Shown: positions 49,649 to 63,500 of the stretch, in pieces
Position numbering within the stretch: position 1 is the first letter of the stretch
How the letters are laid out: each line of letters starts with the position of its first letter
Source: Psoroptes ovis
Taxonomy: Eukaryota > Arthropoda > Arachnida > Sarcoptiformes > Psoroptidae
Assembly (NCBI GenBank): GCA_002943765.1
Contig: PQWQ01000013.1
Location: 248,001 to 312,000, forward strand
Length of the DNA: 64,000 nt
Direction of reading: 5' to 3'
Program-made: the position numbers and the translations under genes
The notes under the pieces: generated by a model
The model's input: only the letters and a program-made list of their open reading frames with translations
Told to the model about the DNA's origin: nothing
Database searches by the model: none

Positions 49649-50297
49649 TGGTCCATATGTTAAGATTTCCCGAGGATAATGTGTTGTTGTGGAATGATAC
49701 GATCAAAATAATTAAATCGTTCATTTTGATTTTTACTTGTTCAAGAAAACGACAATGATTTTCATAACGAATTACGATATCAGCAAAACGCAATCAATTA
49801 AATTTCAATTATTTTGATCAAATAAAAATTCTACGAATGAAATTAATTATTTATTTATTTTCGTTTGTTTTAGTTTCAGAAATTTATTGCATTGAAGTTT
49901 TTTTTCTATGAATATTCAATATTAAAGATGGGTTATTTAAAAAAAATTTATGTTACAAAATGATAATAATCTATCAATTGATTATGGTGGTCTTTGACCA
50001 GTGATCGATGATGATGAAGATAATCGTATCGAAGATAGACCAGGTGATGGTGATCGACTTGTAAATGGATGGAAATAATATCTATTTGATATGTAGACAG
50101 ATTGAAAGACAAATTATTTAATTTTTTCTTTTTGAAAAAAAATATTCAAAAACAAAAGGAAAAATATTGAGAAATATAATTGAAGAATAAAAGAAAAGAT
50201 TTGTTTTTTTGAAATTCATCATTACTTGGAAGTTGTCGATGTTGCCGTTGTTGTTGTTGTTGCAACTGCTGTTGTAGTCAATGATAATGATTGATGT
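49649..50297. other. Convergent 3' flanks of the R-SNARE-like gene and flotillin
   Basis: 649 nt of AT-rich sequence with GAT and GTT simple repeats, holding both 3' UTRs. No gene seen. Confidence 0.55.
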
Positions 50298-51873
50298 TCA
50301 GATCGGCCTAGAAAATGTTGATGTTGTTGACCTAAATGATGTTGATGGTCCTAAAACAAATTTTGATGCAGAATATCATCGCATTAAAATCATTTGAATG
50401 AAACCGAAATTTATATGAAATAATTACAATACCTACAATTGCTGAATGATGCTGTTGTTGCTGTATGGAAGCGGTTGTTGATGAACTTTGTATCATTGTT
50501 GCCATACTTGAATGAATTTTCGTAATTATTTCCAATATTTCATTCGTTATTTTGCCTGCACCAATTTCACCACTATTCGATATCATCACAATTTTATTAC
50601 ATTCAGCTAATGGTCCAGCTATTTCAGCAGCAACCTATAAATTTGAAATTGCAAGTTAAAAATGATGAATCGGCCTGAAAAATCAGCAAATATTACCTTT
50701 GGCAACGTATTCAGTATCATTTCAATTTTGGCAGCATTTTCATAATTTTTATATGCGTCCGCTTTTTGTGCTAAAATATCGGCATCAATTTTAGCTCTAG
50801 TGTCAATTACAAATGCTTCCGCTTCACCGCGTAATTCAATCGCTTTAGCTTCAGCTTCAGCTTCTTTTAGAATGCGTTCTTTATTAGCTTCAGCTAATTT
50901 TTCCATACGATAGCGTTCAGCATCGGCTAATTTTTCGATTGTCGCTTCCAATTCTTTACGTTTACGTTCAATTTCTTCTTTTTGTATTTCGATATCTTGT
51001 TCTTTTTCGATTATTTTAACTTGCATTTTCTCTTCCATAATTTTTTGCTGAATTTTCGCCGTTTGTAATGCAGTCGCTAAATCTGCATCAGCTTTTTTGG
51101 TGTAAATTTCTGCATCATAAGCTGCTTTTTTCAGTTCAAAATCTCTTTGTGCACGAGCTATTTCCGTTTTGTTCGCTAATTCTGCTGTTTGTTTTTCTTC
51201 ATTCGCTAATGCTTCTTTGATGGTTGCATCGCGTTGTGCCTGTGCTTCACCTATTCTTGCATCACGTTTTACTTCAGCTGTTCTTGCTTGTCCAAGTGCT
51301 AATAAATAATCTTCATCATCTTTGATATCTTTAATGGTATATGATACAACTAACAAACCCATATCGACTAGATCAGTTGATGCAACTTCAAATACTTTTT
51401 TTGAAAATTTTTTACGATTCTTATAAATTTCTTCGACAGTCATCGATGCCATTATGGCACGTTGATGTCCTTCAAGTGTTTCTCTTGCAACAACCATAAT
51501 ATCTTCTTCGGATTTTCCCAAAAATTGTTCACATGCTGATCTTAACATATCAGCATTTTGTCCTTGTATTTTAACTTGTGCAATACCTGTCACAGAAATC
51601 GGAACACCTTGTTGCGTATAAACGCGTGGACTTTCAATAATTAATGTCATTGTATTCAACGAAATTCTATTCACATATTTTCAATTATGGGAATAACAAA
51701 ATTAATCAAAAAATATGATCAAAATAAATGAAAACAAACCTTTGAACTTTTTGTATACCGGGCCAAACAAAAACACGGCCACCAGGTATCATTAATGGAC
51801 GACGATGGCAACATCCTGATACAATTAATGCTTCATTTGGTCCACAGGTAACGAAACCAGATTTTTTAGCCAT
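50298..51873 (-). CDS. FLOT1: Flotillin-1 (452 aa)
   Basis: Lipid-raft scaffold protein of the SPFH family that inserts from the cytosolic face and oligomerises with flotillin-2. Exons: 51740-51873, 50697-51666, 50433-50634 and 50298-50350; the sum is 1359 nt. The SPFH domain opens with FVTCGPNEALIVSG, GGRVFVWPGIQ and GVPISVTGIAQVKIQGQN, and continues with LEGHQRAIMASMTVEEIYK and VVSYTIKDI. A long coiled coil with Glu-Ala repeats spans residues ~190-360 (ARIGEAQAQRDA, AEAEAKAIELRGEAEAF). The third exon has SNSGEIGAGKITNEIL, the conserved flotillin C-terminal block. Human FLOT1 is 427 residues; the extra length is a Gln/Ser/Thr-rich end encoded by exons 3-4. FLOT1 fits better than FLOT2 because of the N-terminal wording. 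Confidence 0.95.
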
Positions 51874-52530
51874 TTATTATTATCAGATAATGATAACAAA
51901 GATAAAAATTTATAAAAATATTTCAAATTTCATATATCTTATTTCAAAAATAAATATAAAAATTCCAAATAAATTCGGATTGTTCCATTATGATTATTAT
52001 TCCAAATAGAAAATTCGATGCATGGATTTCATTTGTTTTTCCCACCATCCGAAATGGGAGCGGTGTTACATTGCTGGATCGGCAATAAACATTCAAAATA
52101 CAACACATCTCCACTTCTAACGGTATACGACAAGATAGACCGATTTTGAATTGGCAATTCAATGCATATATAACTGATGGGTGCGCTGTGATAATGGAAC
52201 AAAATAACTTATGTGCCCAGCGATTGTTTAATAGACATCATTTGAAGATGTAAACATTTTGAATGATAGGATAAATCAACAACATTAAAAAACATTAAAA
52301 CTATTGATTTGATGAAATGATATTTGTTGTAAAATTAATTGATGACATAACTTCGAAAATTTTTATTTCTGAAAAAATTATTTAGAAATATTTAAAATTA
52401 CTGAAATCGGAATAGGAATAAGATGGCATCATTTTTTTGGCGACATGAACATTTGACATCCATTCCAGTACAAATGCTTGTCATTCTGATGTTCTGATTG
52501 TCTCCTTGTCCAAAAATCTTGAATGTATGC
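51874..52530. other. Upstream region of flotillin
   Basis: Presumed flotillin promoter and 5' UTR. The patch 52010-52200 is richer in GC than its surroundings; the 72-codon minus-strand frame across it has no protein-like motif. No RNA gene was recognised in it. Confidence 0.45.
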
Positions 52531-52761
52531 TCAAATTTTGATAAAATGAGCACCAATTAGCCTGCGGTTAACAATATCCATGTAATTAAATTCCAATATT
52601 TGATCCAAGAATTTAAATACAAATTCAGTCGTTCGGTATCGCATGTTTGAATTCCATTTTTCAAAATCTATATTTATTATGAAGCTAGCATAAAATTTAT
52701 CGATTGTTTTTTCTGTAAGGTCGCTCATCTTTTTTTGTACTTCAAGATAAGAATCCACCAT
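52531..52761 (-). CDS. Hypothetical 76-aa protein
   Basis: A single ATG-to-TGA frame with balanced amino-acid use, unlike the poly-Phe/Ile frames common around it. It has a helical, charged N-terminus (SYLEVQKKMSDLTEKTIDKF), an aromatic middle and a C-terminal NRRLIGAHFIKI. It has no signal peptide, membrane segment or motif I recognise. It lies between flotillin and Mff on the same strand. It could be a small gene, an exon of a larger model or a decayed fragment. Confidence 0.35.
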   Translation of the reverse strand: MVDSYLEVQKKMSDLTEKTIDKFYASFIINIDFEKWNSNMRYRTTEFVFKFLDQILEFNYMDIVNRRLIGAHFIKI

Positions 52762-53335
52762 GGTTATATGGATAACAATAATCTTAAATTATCTAAACTA
52801 TCATTAATTGAACAATAAAAATTTGTTGTGAACTTGATCATCAAACAGATTTTTTAGTAGAAATTGAAACTTAATAACAAGTTAAATTGTCCTCGACTAA
52901 ATCTTGAATTAAACTTATTTATTTCTTCAATTTTTGGATCAAAACTCGGATGAATTCTAAATACTATTCATAACACGTGGAAATAAACGGAAATTAAAAA
53001 ACGATAAAAATTTTTGTTTTAGAATTTTCTATGGGCCTTTCCAAAAATGAATGTTATCTATTTTTTTCAATTCAAATTTCATGTTTTAATTTAACAACTT
53101 GAAACAAAGAAAATTATTTTTAAAAAATGTATTTACATTGATTTTTGATTTAATTCATGCTAAATATTATTTAAAATTTTTCATAAATAATGATAGATGA
53201 ATGTATAAAATGAAAATGTTTGTTTGAAATTTTGTAACGACTAAAATTTTCATTTTTATTCTTTCATTAATTGAAATAAATTTTCTCAATAATTAAAATT
53301 CATTATTTTTTGAATTTCTTCTGTTATGTAATACA
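52762..53335. other. Intergenic 3' flank of Mff
   Basis: 574 nt of AT-rich sequence containing the Mff 3' UTR; no coding feature seen. Confidence 0.5.
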
Positions 53336-54121
53336 TTAAAATCCACGACGTGAAACACCACTGCTACTGCCGCTGGATACAAACCAACGAAATAAAATAT
53401 ATAATGTACCAATGGCTAATAAAATATAATCACGTTTATTACGATTTCGATTTTCAATTTCTAATGCATCGATACGATGTGATAATTGTAATACTCGTCG
53501 ACGTAATTGAAAAAAATTCATTGTCGCTGTTGATGATGCTGACTGCATTTCGTTGTCATTATATTCTCTATTTAGAAATAGATGATTAATTTTATTAGAC
53601 CATTTTTTTAAGGTTGACAATATTAAGAAAAAATAAAATTAGAGATTAATCAATAACTTACATCATTGTTGAATCATTGAAATTATTTTTATTAAATTTA
53701 TTCAACATATATGAATTATCATCATCATTATTATTGAGGTTATTAGGAATCATTTCATTTGTTGTTGATATATTTAAAGCTTTATCCAATTGTTTAATAG
53801 GTTCAGCAAAAATTGGTGCAGCATCTTCATAACGTAATGTTCTTGGAGGTGTATTCAGCTGTATCAATTCTAAATCATTTGATTTACCAAATAATCTATC
53901 TTCTAATTTCATTTCTAATGGTGGTTCACGTGAGGTAGTTATATGGCTTTCACCACCTTTGAATCGAATCAATCATTCATAAATTATGCAAAAACAAAAG
54001 AGAAAATATTAAATTTTCATATTTAGTCAAAACATTCTTTTCAAAACATGATTAATAATTTACCTGCAACACGAATACATTCAGGTACTTGCATCATTTT
54101 AGATTTTTCATTTTCAATCAT
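53336..54121 (-). CDS. MFF: Mitochondrial fission factor Mff/Tango11 (194 aa)
   Basis: Tail-anchored receptor on mitochondria and peroxisomes that recruits the GTPase Drp1. Three exons: 54064-54121, 53662-53956 and 53336-53567; the sum is 585 nt. The N-terminus carries the Drp1-binding repeat type motif MMQVPECIRVAG, followed by LELIQLNTPPRTLRYEDAAP, which matches the conserved TPPR block. A coiled coil (LRRRVLQLSHRIDALEIENR) precedes the C-terminal membrane anchor (YILLAIGTLYILFRWFV, ~172-188) and a short Ser/Arg tail typical of outer-membrane tail anchors. Vertebrate MFF is longer and alternatively spliced; this is a compact invertebrate form. Start context AAAAAATGATT. Confidence 0.9.
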
Positions 54122-54656
54122 TTTTTGGTTGTGTTGATGTAATTGTTTTTAAAAATTATTTCTCCTTTGTTCAAAAAATCACTTATTGATATCAAATTAA
54201 TGAATATGGCAAATGAATAAAATTCAAAAAAAACTATTTTTGTTATGATTTGCTTCTTTGATTATCAAGGATATTTATATGTGATAACAAACAATAACAA
54301 CACTCGGTGAAAACAAAAACGCTTATTTTTATCGCATGTGTTTACATTTGAGTTCTCTCGCGATCTAGTGGTGAAAAAAGTAAAACTTTTGAAATTTTCA
54401 AAATTTTAAAATTAATTTTTTATTTCTTTGGTCATTGACATTTGATGATGATGAAGAAGATGAATAAAGAACAAGAAGAAAAAGATAATTATAATTTACA
54501 TTTTGTATATTATTTGTTAAAGATGTTCAAAAATTTGTACAAATGTTTGTTTTTTAAATTTTGTTTGTTACATTCATTTATAAATGAAATTAAGTGAGGT
54601 AATTTCTTTATTAATTAATTTAACAATTTTTTTTTTAATTTCAAAAAACACAAAGG
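54122..54656. other. Spacer between the bestrophin 3' end and Mff
   Basis: 535 nt of AT-rich sequence: the Mff promoter/5' UTR and the bestrophin 3' UTR. Nothing else was recognised. Confidence 0.55.
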
Positions 54657-57600
54657 CTATCTTTTAATTGAATTTTTTTTATTCAATGAAGATTTATTCA
54701 ATGTAGATGATGAAGATGTTGATGATGATGTCGATGATGATGATGATGATGTTGATGATTTTGGCGGTGATGTTGAAGATGTAGTCGATGTTATTGATGA
54801 TTTTTTCGGCTGTTTTTGTTGTTGTTTATGTTTTTGTTTACATAATGTTCTATCATTTGAATTATCAGAATTATTGTCTTGATCTGTTTTATTATCATCA
54901 CTAGACAGAATGTTACCATGTATAACAGTTTCCAAGCTTGAAAATTCTGAATAATATCTATCATCTTCATTTTTATCATCATCATACCATTTTGGACTGT
55001 TTTGATCATCAGATGATTGTGATGTAACTGATGGTGTTGATTGTGAAAATATTATTTTTGGTACTAATGATGATTCTAATGTTGTGAATGATAATAAACG
55101 ATTATCAGTAAGCAATCCTGCTGATGATGATGATGATAATTCTGTAGGCGTAGGCGTTGTTGGTGATTTTTTAATTTGGTCTTTATCGTTATTACTTTCA
55201 CTATTCTTATTATTATCATTACTATTATTAATTGAATCACTAACAGCTGATGTGAATGAATCAATTGATGATGATGATGGATTTAATATTAATGATCTGA
55301 CTGTATGATAACTGCCTGTATCAGATTCAGTTGATGCTTGTTTCAATGTTGTCGATATTTTTTGATCATTTTTTTTCTTCAGTATTCCAACGGGTGGTAC
55401 TATCATTGTTTTATTATTTGTTGCCGATGTATTCGAACCTTGCGAATCAGATGATGATTGTTTCTTCATAATCGATTTGTCACAAGATATTGTTGGAGAT
55501 GATGATGGCGCTGTTAAAGGATATGATAATCGTATTTTCAAATCTTCATCTGATATTTCTTGACTTTTTTGTCTTTTAAAGCTTTTTTTTCTTCCTGGTT
55601 CCGATACATCTAAAGAAGAAATTCTCTGAATATTCATAGATGATGGTGATCTGCTCAATGGATTCATCTCTAGTAATATTTTTGGTGATGAAGATGGTGA
55701 AATCTGCTTTGATTCTTCTGGTTTTCCAGATTGAATATTTTGTGGTAATTTTGGCTGTGATTGTTGTGGTTGGTACGGCTGCTGTTGTTGCTTTGTGATG
55801 TTTGATTTTCCGATAGTCAATGAATCAGATCCTCCAGGAATCGAAGGAGCAGCATCATTGAATGATGATGATAATGGGATCAGTTCTTCTTCTTGAATAT
55901 TTGGCAAACTTTGATAATGTAACCAATTATCTTGTTTATTTTCATCAATTATCGATACTGGTTTATCACGTTGATATATTGTTGGGTCCATAGATTGTCG
56001 TCGTTTAGAATTCTCGTGAAATGAAGAATCTTGCATTGTTTTTAAAGAAAATGGAGTCCCTGCCGTTGCTGATGATGATGGTGGCAATGGCGGTGTCGAT
56101 CTTTTTAATGTACTTCTAAAATATTGTGGATACTCTGAAGATTCTGGATGTGCTGCTTTCATCAAACTTGAATTAGATTCTGAACTGGAATCATATTGGA
56201 AATTGAATCCTCTACCCCGTATTTGTAATGTATTATCATCATTTTTTGTGTCAACACTAAATGTTACTTTAGAACGAAATGGTCTTATGCGTAATTTTGG
56301 ATCTACTTGTCTTGATGATTTCATCAATGATTTATATGGTTTATATGTTCGATGTCCTGATTGTTGCTCATTCATTATTTTTGGTGATGTCGTTGAACCT
56401 AAGGAACTTAATGATGAATTTTTTGATTGTCTACGAAGATTCGATTCCAATATTTGATTGAATACACTTATCTGTAAGCAAAAACAATGACTTTTATTCA
56501 ATTATTTTAGCAAAATTTTTTTATTAAATAATTACCGGCGCATTGGCCATTTCTTTTGAAAACACTTGCAAAGGAGATTTACGAGGACGAAAAATCCTTG
56601 CCGTAGAATTCGCATCAGGCCATTGACTGGTCGTTTCACCCATCGGTATAACAATTGATGAATCGGATGTTGAAAAACTTGATTGTTTATATAACTCTGG
56701 CTGTCGTCTATCAACAGACTGTAGTTGCTGCTGTATCGGCTGTTGTTGTTGTTGTTGTCTATTTTTATTATCATTATTTTCTTCATCTTTTGGGCCATCG
56801 TTTTCACTCCTATCACAATGAATTATAATGTAAAAAAGTTGTAATAATTAGTAAGATTGAATATCAAATTTATGAATATATTATCATAATGAATTTATAA
56901 ATAAAAAAGGAAGGGTTTTCATTTTTCTCAGTTTATTAAGAATATCATTAATAAACACCAGTGGTCAAATTCTTACCACCTGATACCTTGAGTGTCTTCA
57001 TTGGCCTTTCGTTGTTCTTGTCTACAGTTAATTGGCCAGACACTAAGTTTAGAGGAAAGCGATTCCGGCATAGAACTTGTTGTTGGCGACGTTGTTATAG
57101 GATAATTATTATTATTGTTATTATTTTCACCATCAATCATTGATTGTTGTTGTCGTTGTTGTTCAGATCTTAGGAATGTAGGCCATGATGAATGTGTTGA
57201 AACAAGTTCCGGCATTTCGCTTTCACTCAGACCAGTTTCGACCATCAATTCAGAATTAAATGAATCAAAACTTGAACTTAGTTTCCGTTTACGTTGATTA
57301 AATAATGACCATGAATTATTTCGTGAGACAGCATCACGATTACTTTGTATTGTTGATGGTTCATCATCACTATCTGCATTATTATCATCTTCAAATTCTG
57401 GAATGACCAAACCATGTTTATCTGTAGGAACACTATTGATTGGATTGAAATAACATTAATTACTAACTTTGTCATATCATAAAATAGACATACTGAAAGG
57501 CAGCTACAGATCCACGATAAGTCTTGACTTTATGGGCTACAGCAGCTTCAGTATATGGCAGTTTGATGTCCATCTCATCGAAGTAGTTATCTTTGATTAG

Positions 57601-60517
57601 TGGTGGTGGATCAGAATTCAATATATCAACCCCTAGAAAAGATACTTTTAAATGGCGATCGATAATCCAATTCAATTCAAAATCTTCATCATCATCGCCA
57701 AATGGATTGATTAATTGTTCACCAAGCTTGATTGTATTACAATGAAGAAGAAGAAGAATTAAATTGCAATTTCGTTAACATTTTAAGCATTAAGCAACAT
57801 ACATACTTTGAGCAATCCCATGTATAAGATGAATTGTAACATAGTAAATATAGGAATGTAATATTCACCATAAATGTGTGGTTTAGCTGAATTTATGTGT
57901 TGTCGGCCTAATAATGAGGCCAAAAAGAATGCTTGTGTTGATAATGTTACTACCTATGGTAATTTTGAGAGATTATTGAGATTTAATTTTATGAAATGTG
58001 TTGACAAAAGGTACCTGGGTATAAACTAATGGAATGCTAACCCAATCATAGCTCCATAATAAACCACATTTGCTACGAAATTCATTGAATTCCTATGAGT
58101 GGATTAAGGGAGAAATTCAATTTCTAATTAGAGAAAATAATCTACGAATAACGTACCTCCATGATTAATTTAATGCCACCAGAATCTGTTATGCGACACT
58201 CAGATTTTGCTTCACGCAATAGATTGACAAACCAAGTACAAGGAATCCAAAATGTATTGAATTCATGGGATGGTACTGATTGATATATTTCTAATTCAGG
58301 TCTTGACATAAAACCAGCTTCAACAAGATGTTCTTTTGTTGGAAAACGCCTTTTGACTGGAATACTGATCGAGCGTAATACAAGTACTAATGTTAAATTT
58401 AAATAACGCATTAAGGTGCGCCGTAGAACACGTGATGTAACATCATTGCCCGGTATATAAAGAGCAATTATATTCATTAATCTAAATTGCATTAATTTAC
58501 GAAAAATCGACACTTGAAATTCTTGAAATTCATATGAAATCCACATACTTATCAGGCCACGGAATCGCTGTATATTGTTGCCACCAACGTGTGGCTGTAA
58601 ATGAAACATAAAAGCCTAATATAAATGATAATGGAATTACTTCAACGAATGCTGAACAAAATATCACGATATGCTCATAGTATCTGCAAAAAAATGAGAT
58701 AAAACAAATAAATTTCAATGGAAATTCGCGAAAAAAATCGATTTGAAAACATAAATTTCCAATAATCGTTGTATTGAAATTGTTTGAAAATGTATTTGAA
58801 TGCTACAATTCTTATGGTAAATTCTACAATTCTACGAATTTACATGATTTTACCATGTAAGAAAAATTTAGACACTGTAATAATAATAATAAAACAATAA
58901 ATCTTTTAGAAAAAAATGGAAAAATCTCAAGGAAAATTATAGCATCATGATGATGATGATGATGATGATTAACATGAAGACTCTACTGTACTGACATCAT
59001 TATCATTAATCGACATTCATCCATCAAAAGTGAATATGAATGAAATTAAATGCAATAAAATTTTTTTTGATCGATTAAAACGAATATTTACATTCATTTT
59101 CGATGAAAAATTGGACCGAAATTTCTTGTTACATAAAAGTGAATAAATAATATCAATAAATCAATTAATTTTTCTAAATTTTGAACGTGAATTGAAAGAA
59201 TGAAAAAACATATAATTAAAGGAATGCGAAGTTTACAATTATAGTAATAATAATTATTATCATTGCAATTAAGATCATTCCATGCAATATTTCAAATATT
59301 TTTGAACATTGTTATAATTTTCTAATTGTTTCGTTTATATGAAAATAATCATAATATTCAACTTTAATTTTTGCTTTCAAATTGACTGTTTCTAATCTTT
59401 GAATAATAAAATGATTGAATTTTTTCATGTTATTTTTATGTTTTTCATTATTTCTACTCATTTTGTTCTCTGATAAATTTAGATTATACGAATATTCATC
59501 ATTATTTATCAATGGCATTTAATTTTATTGAATTTTTTTTTTTATTATTTCTTCTAATTTTTTTCGCTCGTTTTAGTTTATGAATAATGATAATAATAAT
59601 TAAAATAATGATAAAACATATATGTTACAATGAAAAATATATGAAAATTTTAATTTGAATAAAATTTAGAATGTGAATGCATAGAAGAGCGAATAATATT
59701 CAAAGCAGCAGAAAAAAAATCTGAATATTTTTTTTACTTTTAATAAAACATTTTTCAAATAGTAATTACAGAGAGGAAAAAAGGCAACAATTAGTCGAAA
59801 GAATAGGAGAAAGTGACTGTGAACGCAAACACACAGACACTTGAAGAAATATTTAAAAAATTCTTGCTTAGATTTGCAGCATTTTGAATTTCAAATAAAA
59901 AATTAATAAACGAAACGAAATTAAATGAAATGAAAATTTTGAATAGAAAATAGACTCAATTGAAATTGAAAAAAAATTCAATGATTCATCAATTAAATGA
60001 AATGAATGTTTTCGTTTTTTTCGATGTCTTCAAGTAGCATAAGTCAATTCTCATAATTTTCAGCACATCATGACAAATTAATCTTTGAAAGTCTTATTCT
60101 TAATATTTGAAAAAGTAATGACTAATCAATCAAATTCAAGATCTATGATTTGATTGATTGATCATTTTGAAATTATCCGTAAAATTATTAATAATAGAAA
60201 TTATTATTGTTATGATGTGTTTCAGAAAAATAAAATAAACATTTCGACAAGGAAAAAATGGATGATAAATGACTAAATAAATGATTTGAATTTGAAAAAA
60301 AAAATAATAAATGATCAAATAAATATAATTGAACATACTTTTTATAATAATCAGTCATTAGAAAATCATATGTAAATGCAATGCACATATAAACGGCCAA
60401 AAATAATAATAATTCTTTATATAATAATTTCCAAATGCTACCTCTCCATCTCCATAATAAACGAAAAAATCCTGCTGTCGATGACGAAGCAACATCGTAT
60501 TGATAGCTGACTGTCAT
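54657..60517 (-). CDS. BEST: Bestrophin Ca2+-activated anion channel with long disordered tail (1213 aa)
   Basis: Pentameric chloride/bicarbonate channel of plasma or organelle membranes. Nine exons: 60339-60517, 58549-58683, 58157-58481, 58015-58092, 57807-57953, 57494-57726, 56977-57432, 56536-56809 and 54657-56471; the sum is 3642 nt. It starts MTVSYQYDVA as bestrophins do and keeps RWRGSIWKLLYKE. The pore-neck residues Ile76, Phe80 and Phe84 sit at the same numbers as in human BEST1 (IPLSFILGFYV). LRRTLMRYLNL, WIPCTWFVNLL and the Ca2+-clasp NPFGDDDEDFE (295-305) follow. The core ends near residue 365. The remaining ~840 residues are low-complexity Ser/Asp/Asn/Gln-rich, mostly in one 1.8-kb exon; BEST1 is 585 residues in all. 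Intron 1 is 1.65 kb. Confidence 0.95.
58684..60338 (-). other. Bestrophin first intron
   Basis: 1655 nt of AT-rich sequence with an ATG trinucleotide run near 58948-58968. No nested gene was recognised. Confidence 0.8.
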
Positions 60518-63500
60518 TTAGTTTCAATTTTATTTTAAAATTGATTTTTCAAATATATTTTTTATTTGTTGTAGAAATAATTTCAATTAATAACGGAAAA
60601 CAGCGAAACAAAATAATATTGAAATATTGATAATTTTATAAAAAGAACAAGTAACGTAAATCGGTCTAATGGGTAAAATACTAAAATGTCTATTATATAT
60701 TGCTATTATTTGGTCCAGATCATTGAGATAATAAATTGATAAAATCTTTGGTATTAAGATGATTTTTTTTCGTTTAATAATTTACAGTTCATTAATTTTG
60801 ATTAACTTTTCCATTTTTTTTCTTCTTTCAATTTTCATCATCAATGTTGTTGATGCTCTGAACATAATTTTTGCTGATATTTGGTAGGTGAACATTTTCT
60901 TTGAAAAAAAAATATCAATCAATAATCGATTGATGAATTAATTCTATTCACTTGTTTGTCTCGTTATTATTGTTTATTTGTTTTTTTTCAATATCTAATT
61001 TGGATCACAATAAAACCAAGATAATTTTGTAAAAAAATTAAAATTGTATGATGAATATCAAAATTTGTATCAAATATTTTTTTAAAAGGATAAATATGAA
61101 CACATAGACACAATACGAAATTAAGAGAATCGTAAGAACACAAAAATAGACAAAATCACAATTTATTCATTAAAATCACAAAAATTTTTATTAAATTAAT
61201 CAATGGTTTTGATTATCATTGATTAATTTAAATTATTTAATAATTATTTTTTGATATTTTTCTTGTGGAAAAAATTCTATATTTTGTCATCATCATCAGC
61301 AGCATTATTTCAATCATATTCATTTATTCATTAAAACAAAAACAACATCGGCAGCAACAATATAAACATTTTATTGATATTTTTTCATTTCATTTAATAT
61401 CAACAACATCGAATGAGAAAGAAAAAAAAACGTGTTGATTATTAGCATTATTATTATTATTTTGAATTATTATTACTTGTTGCAGTGATTTTTTCTTACT
61501 TCTTCATTTGTTTGTTTGTGTGTTTACCATTAATAATAATAACAATAATGATAATGAGAAAGCGGCAAGAATTTCTATCATAGAATTCGGTTGACTTTTT
61601 TTTCTATTTTTCTCTCTTTTGACTCTTAACATTTGAACAAAAATAAATTTCAAAAGAAAAAAAATTCTGAACAGAATTCACAGAATTCTGTATTCTGTTC
61701 ACATTTTTGAAAATTTCTTATTTATTCATCTATTTATTTTCTCTTCTTTATTAGAATTTAAAGAAATTCTTCTTCTTATTTTTTTCTCCCATTCATTTTT
61801 CGGGTTAGCAAATTTTAAATTTGTTTTTTTTTACAATATTCATTTTCTATGCGTTTATTATTATACATAAAGATGTACTGTATTTCATTACGTTGCATTG
61901 CATTTTATTTTATTTTTCGTTGATAATTTTCTTCTTAACCTCAAAGATGTAAGCGTGAAAATGTTCGTGAACTAGTAGCAATGTTTTAGTTCGGGATTAT
62001 TATTTGGTATGAAATGTAATCAACGAGCGTAAAAAGATAGAAAACACTTGTAAATATCATTATTATTGATATCATTATTACTATCAAAAACAATTATTTG
62101 AGAGAAAATATTTTTCCTTCATTAAAAAAGAATTTCAATGTATTTTTTCCCGTTACTTTTTCTCTTATAAAAAAAATAGTTTTGATTTTATCACCACCAC
62201 CAACATCATCATCATTGAGATCATCAGCAATAGCAACCAGCAACAACGGCAGCAGCGACAAAACCGCCACCACCACCATCGCCATCATCATCATCACTAC
62301 CGACACTAATCGCTCCGACGATATAAGATTCCGAATAGGAGAAAACAGAAAAAAAATTTTAAACATCCAGACGTAATGTGTCACCAAAAAATAATAAGAG
62401 AAAAAATAGATGAATATTGCTTCTATAACCACTCTTTGTTATTCTATGATGATGCTGATGATGATAATTGTCTTTTATATTCGTCCGTTTTTCGTTGCTT
62501 ATGCTATTGATAGTGATGTTTGCTTCATGAAATTCTGTCGTCACGCTTCGTCAAACTATTTTTTTTCCAAAACTATTTCATTTCATTCATTTCTTCTTCA
62601 GTCATTTAATGTTTTTTTCTTATTTTAAATTCTTTCTTTAAACATGTATTATTTGCCTAAACACACCGAACACACGAAAATCTATGGATGTTTATTTATT
62701 TATTTATCATTTCATTTCTTCATGAGTATTTAAATTGAAAAAAAATTGAATTGAATTGAATAGAATTCTATGTGTGTTTGCTTGCTCCAAATATTTTTTT
62801 ATTCTTTCATATTCTTTTTGGCCTTAATTTCTTCTACAACGATGATGATAATATTAAAAATATCAATAATAATAATGATTACATGCTACACATAATAATA
62901 TTTAGCAAAAGCCAAAGCAAACACACGCAAACATATTCAACCATACCACATATAGAATTGAAATGCCAGAACTGCAGAATTTTTATTTTTTATTTTTCAT
63001 TTTTTTTCTTTTATTTAAATGTCAAACTAAACTTATAATAATAATAATATGATGATGATGATGTGCAAAGATGATGATGATTGTAGACCAACAATTGTTT
63101 ATTATTATTGGGTAATTGTTGATGGCAAAGAGAGGAGAGAATGAAAAAATATACGAAATATTAAGCAAAAAAATAAAATTCGACAATAAAATACAAGAAA
63201 TTCATTCATTTATAAATATCAGAGAAAAAAAATGATAATTATAATCATATTTATTATAGTAATTACAAATAATAATAATAATAATTATAACAAAAAATTT
63301 TTTCTATGAATAGTCAGGGCAATGAATGATCATCATCATCACCATTAATCGTCGTCTTCGTCTTCATCGTCGTCGTTGTTTTCCCATTTTTTAAAAAATT
63401 ACAATTCTTTACAAATATACAATACATTTAGTACGAAACATTGTTTTTTCATTTCGTTTATTTCCATTTTATTTGATTTTATTCATTTTTTTATATTCAT

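Noticed and set aside
62094..62432. Two antisense frames of ~100 codons
   Set aside because: Built from CAC/ATC repeat; both strands give low-complexity protein.
63347..63390. Acidic C-terminus-like minus-strand stretch (Trp-Glu-Asn-Asn then Asp/Glu run)
   Set aside because: An in-frame stop lies just upstream and no acceptor site is placed to rescue it.
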